DNA from: Zingiber officinale
Lineage: Eukaryota > Streptophyta > Magnoliopsida > Zingiberales > Zingiberaceae
DNA length: 64,000 nucleotides
Direction: 5' to 3'
Assembly (NCBI RefSeq): GCF_018446385.1
Contig: NC_056000.1
Location: 75,774,688 to 75,838,687 of the forward strand
Shown: piece by piece, positions 56,455 to 64,000 of the stretch
How positions within the stretch are numbered: position 1 is the first letter of the stretch
How the letters are laid out: every line of letters begins with the position of its first letter
Position numbers and translations under genes: made by a program
The notes under the pieces: model-generated
The model's database searches: none
Told to the model about the DNA's origin: nothing
The model's input: only the letters and a program-made list of their open reading frames with translations

Positions 56455-59400
56455 TCATTGTTATTCTCATCCTCCTCCTCCTCCTCATCATCATCCTCAC
56501 CATCATCGTCGTCGTCGTCATCGTCATCGTCATCGTCGTCGTCGTCATCATCGTCATCGTCATCATCATCATCATCATTATTTATATAAATTTCACTTAC
56601 ATCCATGTTTATCACTACTCCGTTAGGATATTATAATATTGGAATAATATATTCCTCAGTTTGAAATGTGTTCATAACTTCCTTTTGTTGATATGCAATG
56701 TCTTTCCAATGTTCCTCAATTTTATCCACCAATTAATCTTGTCACATTTCAAACTAGGATATGAAAAATAAAATACTTGAATCGCTTATCGTGCCAACAC
56801 AAATGGCTCATATCTCTTATGATTTGTTTTAACCAAATTATAACATAGATGTACCTTCATTCCTCTGACAAGGTCAAACCAGAGACACATAACTCTCATT
56901 TTTGGCCCAGGGTATTCTATCTCTATAATATTATCTAGTGAACTATAAAAATCATTACTTGAACCTCCATCATTGGATGATTGAACATAAACCTCACTAT
57001 TCATTGTATTATTCTCCATTCCATATTCTTGAATATGAACATTATATCCATTTATGAAATATGTTGGCCAAGTGCATACCAATGCTTTTGGACCCCATGG
57101 CAGATGATTTAACAAATAATGTTCAAGTTGAGCTTGATTTTCATGAACCTAAAATCAATAAGCCAATTATGAAAAGTCTGCATATGTGTAAACCAAATTT
57201 AGATTATCTACTTACATATGATTTGAACCATGGCGCAAATTCTTTTTCACATAAGCAATCAAACTTTTGTGTTGACAATTCAGAAAATAAGTTTTGAAAA
57301 ATCCTACTATAAAAAAATAAATTATAACACAAACAAGCTACGACATTCTGAGACTAAAATGAATAAATAATAAATACTAACTCATAATATGAGGATAATT
57401 ATGAATAATTTAGTGAAATATATGTGTGGGTTGCCTATTATTTTTTACCAGTTAAGTATCTCTACTTACTAGTCTATTGGTTGTCCAAGGTAGTTAAAAA
57501 TTTAGAATAAATTTAAATTTGGATCAATAGGACCCTCATCATTTCTTCCCACTCTTCGCCTTTTGCTCTGAATGTGAGACTCAAAATAATATGATGCAAA
57601 AGTTACTATTTCCTTCATAATGTATATATTAACAATAAAGGCTTTAACTCGTGCCTTGTTTTTTACTTTTTGCTTCAAATGATATAGAAATCTGATGGAA
57701 ATAAAATAAATTACATTAAATTTTAATAGATAATAAAATTAATAAAATTTTAAAGTAGCAAATTATCGAAGTATAGAAGATAAAAATTTTACCGTTTAAA
57801 TGGATACATTCATCGAAAATGAATAAGTCCTCCAACTTTGGCCTCATATGGCAAGTGAACCAATAGATGTTCCATAGAATCAAAAAATGAGGGTGGAAAT
57901 ATCCTTTCCAAATTAAACAAAATAATTGAAATGTCTCTCTCTAATGTCTCCATGTGTGAATGCCTTAAAACTGTTGAGCAAATATCATGTAAGGAAATGC
58001 TTAACTTTCTAATGGTATCCCATACAAAATTTGATAAGAGTTCCTTAAAAAAAATAGGAGTGAGCATTTGCATAGATATATGGCAATCATGACTTTTCAA
58101 ACCAATCAATTTGTATTCCTTCATATCAACACATCTTCCAAGATTATAGACATAACCATTTGAAAATTCCAATGATTTCAACCATTCACAAACAACACGT
58201 CTCAGATCCTTATTTAATGTATAAACTGTCTTTACCTTTGGTCCCCTACTACTTTTATTGACATCAAGAGTGAGCCTTTTACAAAGGAGTCATATATTTT
58301 TTCTTGCATTCAGATTGTCTTTGATTTTTTCATTGATATTCATCACTGTATTTATCATATTATCAAAAACATTCTTCTCAATATTCATTATATCGAGATT
58401 ATAATGAATCAAATGACTAAACTAATAGGGTAAACCCCAAAATATACTTCATTTAGTCCATTTATGTGTACTTTCATATTCATATGTTGTACCATGTGAC
58501 TCTTCAATAATAGATGAAAAGTTAAATATTCTGAACCAAATATGTTCCCCTATTAATCTCAATGGTAGAGGTATTCTTTTAATTCTATTCTTAGTAAATT
58601 CATCTTTATTCTTTTTTGAAATTATGATTGGGTGGTAAAAATTATCGACTTCTTTCCATGTTTCAATCTAATTGACTTTGATCTCTCCATACATATTGGG
58701 CATCCTAAGATCCCAGCGGTTACTCCAACCTAATAGAATACCATAAGCAGGAAAGTAATTTATGGTCTAAAGAAGAACAACTTTCATTACAAACATCTTA
58801 TTAGTATGAAAATTGCATATAGGAAAACCTTCATCCCATAATTGTTTCAACTATATAATTAGTGGTTACATATAAACTATTAACTTCTTCAAATTTTACA
58901 AGCTAGGCACAACTAATGTTAAAAATATATAGGATGTTTTCATGCACATCGTAGGTGGAAGATTATACAGAGTTAAGATAACTAGCCAACAAAAATAATT
59001 TCTTCCTGATTTACCAAATGAAGCAAATTCATCAGCACAAATACCTAATCTAATGTTTCATGTCTCCTTTGCAAATTTCAGATATGTTTTATCAAAATTT
59101 TTCCAAGCTTCTGTATCTGATGGATGACACATTAGACCCTCTTCTGTTTGATAATTTGCATGTCAAGTCATGTGTTAAGTAGTTGTCTTTGATGCATAAC
59201 ACCTTTATAATCTAGGAGTTAAAGGCAAATAAAACAATTGACTGTATGATTTACGTCATTGTTCACTCTTTCTGGTGCTTGTGTACCTAGATTGATTACA
59301 GAATTTATAAACATCTACATCTGCATCATCTCCCTAATATAACATACAACCATCTCTGAAATATCAATTATTTCCACCAGAAAATCTAATTCTTTCATAA

Positions 59401-59575
59401 ATTTTTTCATACTATAAAAATCTTTGGGTAATATACGATTACGAGACAATACCTCTTCAATAATTTGAATAAAATTATTAAAATAATCTTGTGACATATT
59501 ATGCTCTGCCTTAACATTCAATAATGTTGCAGTGAGAGATAATTTACTATGCAGGGGGTTTAAGGTTTAAGTTAG
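56455..59575 (-). pseudogene. CACTA TNP2-type transposase, broken
   Basis: Segments occur in the expected order on the minus strand. The N-terminal part is at 59575-59315 (SKLSLTATLLNVKAEHNMSQ, FYSMKKFMKELDF). The catalytic-region phrase ADEFASFGKSGRNYF...VILTLYNLPPTMCMK is near 59060-58900. DUF4218 is at 58181-57810 (LKSHDCHISMQMLTPIFFKE, LERIFPPSFFDSMEHLLVHL). DUF4216 is at 57115-56786 (YFINGYNVHIQEYG, EIEYPGPKMRVMCLWFD, YNLVKTNHKRYEPFVLA). An Asp/Glu-rich C-terminus comes from the trinucleotide tract. Multiple stops and frameshifts make it non-functional. The family enzyme cuts and pastes CACTA ends in the nucleus. Confidence 0.85.
56461..56580 (-). repeat. GAY/GAK trinucleotide tract encoding an acidic tail
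   Basis: TCN/TCC-type triplets on the plus strand read as a run of Asp and Glu on the minus strand, at the C-terminal end of the transposase frame. Confidence 0.9.
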
Positions 59576-59753
59576 AAATCTAAGAAAATAAGAAGAACTT
59601 AACTTTAAAAATAATCAAGAGGACAAAATAAATAATCAAGAGGACAAAATTAACTGTCTTACTTTAAACTTCTCTTAAATCATTTTATATATTTTTTTAT
59701 TTGTATATTTTTTAACTTTAACTTAGATTGTCATTCATCAAAAAGAGAAAAAT

Positions 59754-61082
59754 TGTTGGTGCAGTTTGCACTAACAGTCTAACTCAGGTTTTGATGAATG
59801 ACAAGTGAGTTAAGTTAGGTATCTTTGTGATCTAAGTACTTTACCAAGTGTGTAGGAGTTGACAAGTCTGACGAACTTGACACTAGGCTGAAATCTAGTT
59901 AGGTCACGGGATTAGATAGCTGGTACAAAATCCAGATAGGTCAACGAGCCGACCTGATATCTGGCGGGAAGTCCGATTGGGTCTGCGGGACTATACTACT
60001 AGCAAAAGTTCAGTTGAGTCTATGGACCTGACAATTGACATGAAGACCTGGTGGGTCATGAGGCTAGTCAACCGGCTGCAAGTTAGTAAGTAAAGGTAAG
60101 TCACTGGAGGAGAGTGACTCGATAAGGATGTGTCCTTGTTGAGGGACAGTAGACATTGGTCTAGCTTAGGTCCATTTCGAATCCCTAAACTGAGATCCAG
60201 ACTAGATCCTGGTATAAGAGAGATAGGATTTAATTACTACTTAATATTGCTATGGTAATGCCTATCTTGCAAGTTATTATTTGGTTTATTGAACTAACAG
60301 CTTTACAGGACAAGAAGAGTACAAAAAGTCTCATGTGAATAGTACCCGAGGTGCCTTCCAGGAGATGGAAGGCACCTTTAAGTATTGGAAGGCTCCTTAG
60401 GATTGTTCATTGAAGGTGTCTTCAGTGCTTTGAAAGTGCCTTCCACAGGATAAAGTTCAGATTTCGTCAAAGATAAGGACTGGGCTATTCAGGATCAGAC
60501 TTGCCACATTGGAGGCACCTTTAAGGCCTTTGAAGGTGCCTTCCATGCTCAATAAAAGGAATGCTCGCCCAAGCCATGACATAAATCACTATGCGAACTT
60601 CTGCACTTCTGATTGGACTTCCGACTGCTCTGACTTCTCGCTGCTGCTTTAAAGAAGTCTGTCTGCCACCAAGCTGCACTTCCAAGTCATCCGATCACCT
60701 TCGGCAGATCGACAGCACACACGAGGGCACTCTAAAGTTTTAGTAAACTTAAATAGTGTTGCATTCTTTGTATTACATTTTTAAAAAGGGAAGCGTAGAA
60801 TGTTACACTGTCCCCTGTCTTTTGTACTTGATCCCCTCTTCTGGTGGTTCCAGAAGAAGTATTTAGTAGATTACCCATCGATAGGTTCGGCGGACCTAAG
60901 TCTTGGAGTAGGAGCCGTCGAAGGCTCCGAACTAAGTAAAAAAATCTTGTGTTCGTGCTTCTTTCATTTCTATCTACTTCTTTTCCGCTGCATACTTTGT
61001 TTTAAAAATGAAAAAGGTAAGTTTTTTAAAACTACGTGATTCACCCCCCCCCCCCCCCTCTCACGTGCGACTCTATCCAACA
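59754..61082 (+). mobile_element. Copia 3' LTR with a short internal remnant
   Basis: TGTTGGTGCAG...ATCCAACA, preceded by a purine run (AAAAAGAGAAAAAT). It carries diverged GGAAGGCRCCTTCC motifs (60350-60550), a TATA-like CAATAAAAGG (about 60552) and a poly-C run near 61044. About 180 bp to the left are internal copia DNA, and the rest of the element including the 5' LTR is missing. It interrupts the CACTA element upstream of its transposase. Confidence 0.7.
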
Positions 61083-61505
61083 ACAATAACAAATACAAAC
61101 AACCGCATATAGTTGCGGACAACAAGGGCAGCTATGGCCAGAGAAGGGCAGCCAAGGCAAGGTCGCGGCCAAGCAAGGCCAAAACCGGCAGCCACGACCG
61201 ACCATGGCCAACCAAAGTCAGCCATAGCTCGCCAAGGACAACCAGGGTTGGTCGCAGTTAGGAGCGGGAAGCCAAGGCCAACCAAGGTCGGTCGTGGGCT
61301 CAGTCGACCAGCCGCAACTGACTGCAAGTAGCCAGGGCCAGCTGCGGCCAACCAAGGCTAGCCATAAACGAACGCGGTTGGCTGCTCGTCAGAGAGGAGA
61401 GAATGGGGTAAGGGAGGGAGAGGGAGCTTACCTAGTGGAGAGGAATCGCTCCAAAGTCGCCATCCCCGAGGGGGGAAAAAGAGGAGGGAGAGGGATGGGG
61501 AACCT
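61083..61505 (-). other. GC-rich block, possible first exon and promoter of the CACTA transposase gene
   Basis: It is rich in GGCCAACCAAGG-type repeats on the plus strand. On the minus strand an ATG at 61463 gives MATLERFLSTR followed by a good donor (CTAG|GTAAGC), and the preceding leader is CT-rich. Its place upstream of the broken transposase suggests a first exon, but no continuing exon can be shown because the copia LTR lies between. Confidence 0.3.
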
Positions 61506-61997
61506 AGAGAGCTCAGAATGACATAAAACTAATTCTTATATATTCATATAAATCTTTTGATTATATAAATTCCCTTAAACATCAATTTTACCCAATATAT
61601 AGAGATTAGTTATTTTTTTAACGTAAGTTTGAATTTTCAAACACATTTGAGTTATAAAAAGCACTCATAATAATATATTTGGTTAAATTTATATTTTAGA
61701 GTACTATTTTTATAATCAATAGATTTATATGAATGCATAGAAAGTAATTTAATATCATTCCGAGCTCTCTAGGTCCATATGTTAATTTTAGACACATTTA
61801 TATTTTTTATTTTTTTAATTCGATGACGAATCCATGAATTCATCTCAAGTAGTATTTGTATAAATCTTCTAATTATATAAATACCCTCAAACATTAATTT
61901 AACCCAATATATTAATATTAATAAATTTTTTTAATAAAAATTAGATTTTTAAGACACATTCATATTATAAAAAACACTCATAATAATATATTTAGCG

Positions 61998-62076
<79 letters not shown>

Positions 62077-63130
62077 TATTTTTAATTATGTGATGAATCC
62101 ATGGATTTATTGTAGATTTGGTAATGAATTCTAGGAATAAAAAAAATATAAATGTGTTTGAAACTGGTTGAGGGACCCTATAAGTTCAGAATGATATGAA
62201 ATATGTTCATGTGTATTCGTATAAATCTACTGATTATATAAATGCCCTCAAATATCAATTTTTCCTAATATATTGAGATTAATAATTTTTTGAACATAAA
62301 TTAAATTTTTTGGATGCATTTGTATAATAAAAAACACTCATAATATAATATATTTAGTCAAATTTATGTTTGAGTGTATTTTTATAATCAAGAGATTTAT
62401 TCGAATACATAGAAACTAGTTTTATCATTCCGACTTCTCTAGGTTTATATGCAAGTTTCAGACATATTTATAACTTTTTATATTTTTTCCTAATTCTACG
62501 ATGAATCCATGGATTTATTGCATAATCTATGCAGAATCCTAGGATTCATCACCAATCTACAATAAATCCTAGGATTTGTCACCAATTCTGACACGAATCT
62601 ACTGATTCGTTGCAGAATTGAAAATGAAAATAACAAAAATATAAATGTGTCTAAAACTGGTTGAGAGATCTAGATAGCTCGAAATCATATAAAATCAGCT
62701 TCTATATATATTTGTATAAATCTACTGATTATATAAATACCCTCAAACATCAATTTGAACTAATATATTGAGATCAATGATTTTTTAAATGCAAATTAGA
62801 TTTTTTAAACACATTAGTGTTATAAAAATCACTCATAATAATATATTTGGTCAAATTTATGTTAGGGGATATTTTTAAAATCAAAAGATTTATTCAAACA
62901 CATATGTGATTTTGGACACATTTATATATATATATATATATTTCCCAATTTTGCGATGAATCTTTGGATTCGTCGTAGAATTGGCGATAAATCTATAGAT
63001 ACATCACAAAATTATAAATAAAAAATATATAAATATGTCCCAAACATGTTGAGTGACCTAGAAAACTCGGAATGATATGAAACCATTTCTTATGTATCCG
63101 TATAAATCTCCTGATTATATAAATATCCTC
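61505..63130. repeat. Diverged inverted-repeat blocks in the CACTA subterminal region
   Basis: The phrase CTAGAGAGCTCAGAATGAYA followed by TATAAATCTNYTGATTATAT recurs in direct orientation at about 61505, 62172, 62664 and 63052. It recurs in inverted orientation at about 61700-61776 and 62380-62456. Neighbouring direct and inverted copies would pair into long hairpins. Subterminal GATGAATCCATGGATT motifs lie between them. Confidence 0.75.
61996..62076. repeat. (GC)(CA)n(TA)n microsatellite
   Basis: A short GC-alternating start, then about 25 CA units and an AT run. The GC/CA part is purine-pyrimidine alternating and could adopt Z-DNA. Confidence 0.97.
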
Positions 63131-63362
63131 AAACATCAATTTGATCGAATTTATTAAGATGAGTGATTTTTTTTACATGAATTGGTGATAATGTATTTGA
63201 ATTTTTTATTTTTTAACAATCTACGACGAATCCATGGATTCATCGCAGAATTGCCTATATTAATTACATATATTTTCCAAGCTTTTGTGAAAATTATGAA
63301 TTCGTTGTAGAATTTGCAACGAATATCATTTTCGTTGCAAAATTTGCAACAAATATTTTATT

Positions 63363-64000
63363 TGTTAGAGAGCCCAATGTGGTTGCGTGTTAAAACACAT
63401 TTCGTAAACATGCACAGTGGAAGATAAAATAATAATTCCTAATTATTATAGCACGCGCGCCACATGCATACAAGAATACATCTCATGCAGACATGATCAT
63501 AAAATAAAATTTCCTAAAATAACTTTTACTCTAAGTATACCTGATAGATGATGTGGAGTGGAAAGGGCATCAACTAGAAAACGTAACGGAATTTGCCTCT
63601 ACTTGTATCCACGGCGAGTTGTTGTTGAGACGGCTTCACAATGCCATGAGTCATTCATCTCCAATCGGTACTAGCCAAGCGTGAAGATGAGGCAATCCGA
63701 GAGAACTCCCATGACACGATTTGATGGGCAGTGATGTGTACAATCCGTAAGTGCAAGGTTGTCGTCAAGATATAAAATATTGATCTCACTTGGATTATTG
63801 ATTAAGCACTAGTTAACTTCGCACAGTGAATTATCTAGACAATCAAAAAGGTGGTTTATGGTCACGTACACAAGAAGATAAAGAGAAAGGAAAAGAGAGA
63901 GAAGGAGATAATAAGCGTAGTTGAATGAAGGATGATATATTCTAGGATTTTGATTTTATTATGATGTTAGTTAATGCCCCTAGAATATGTTCATCTCCTT
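63363..64000. mobile_element. Start of another LTR element, cut by the window end
   Basis: TGTTAGAGAGCCCAATGTGG begins at 63363 directly after CACTA-type sequence. The text TGTACAATCCGTAAGTGCA near 63740 is a phrase seen in plant LTR elements. No coding region is visible before the window ends. Confidence 0.4.

Larger units (their letters stand above)
53980..63362 (-). mobile_element. Decayed CACTA (En/Spm) transposon, right end outside or lost
   Basis: The left terminus is near 53980 (CACAAAAAATC), with dense subterminal motifs such as GATGAATCYATGGATTCGTC in 53990-54440 and 62490-63350. Minus-strand genes are TNPA-like and TNP2-like. It is interrupted by a copia LTR (59754-61082) and, at 63363, by another LTR start. 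The expected right terminus (TAGTG) was not found in the window. Confidence 0.75.

Noticed and set aside
56395-56589. Plus-strand poly-Ser protein
   Set aside because: Antisense reading of the trinucleotide tract that encodes the acidic tail of the transposase.
63300-63370. Right terminus of the CACTA element
   Set aside because: No TAGTG end is present; an LTR start at 63363 seems to interrupt the subterminal repeats, so the terminus is probably beyond the window.

Overview
This is nuclear DNA of a flowering plant. The evidence is GT-AG introns in recognisable plant genes (an HD-Zip I factor, a GRF-interacting factor, a SAP30-type subunit and a plant GH10 xylanase) and a dense load of plant LTR retrotransposons, CACTA DNA and MITEs. 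The gene and repeat style suggests a monocot, possibly Zingiberales, but I cannot name the species. No bacterial-type operons, CRISPR arrays, rRNA or tRNA genes were seen.

Layout. Positions 1-2775 hold the 3' end of a Ty3/gypsy element: an antisense ORF, a polypurine tract and a long LTR with a 65-66 bp minisatellite. Positions 3357-17611 are a gene-rich island with three genes on the minus strand: an HD-Zip I factor of the ATHB13/23 type (3357-4268), a GIF2/3-type coactivator (5213-9265, leader exon near 10.5 kb) and a SAP30-like histone deacetylase subunit of the AFR1/AFR2 type (14211-17611). All three are transcription or chromatin regulators, but nothing shows that they act together. Their introns carry a RTE LINE tail and a 157 bp hairpin MITE with a 9 bp target duplication.

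Positions 18-42.5 kb are a nested retrotransposon block. A gag-only Ty1/copia derivative (22557-26448) lies beside decayed gypsy-type sequence. A minus-strand Ty3/gypsy gag was split by a solo LTR (40350-41267) and by an 8.8 kb copia element (28512-39925). The 5' LTR of that copia element later received another solo LTR (37196-39779). Perfect 5 bp target duplications support each of these three insertions. The 8.8 kb copia element has gag and a second ORF but no recognisable pol. The second ORF appears to have its own spliced start and its own TATA promoter, sitting beside the same palindrome array that precedes the TATA in the LTRs.

Positions 44394-46154 hold most of a plant GH10 endo-xylanase gene (first exon not found). 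From 47.9 kb to the end is CACTA (En/Spm) DNA. Its left end and flank are tandemly duplicated (A, 47868-53460; B, 53467-about 55830). Copy A alone received a Harbinger-type MITE (48158-48948) and a small copia element (49461-52299), and copy B preserves both empty sites. A broken TNP2-type transposase (about 56455-59575), a copia LTR and a region of inverted-repeat blocks follow.

A recurring theme is that several unrelated LTR families carry short palindrome arrays (GGTCGACC, GGCGCC or AGTCGACT cores) directly upstream of the TATA box. In two of them the TATA lies in the loop of an 8 bp inverted repeat.
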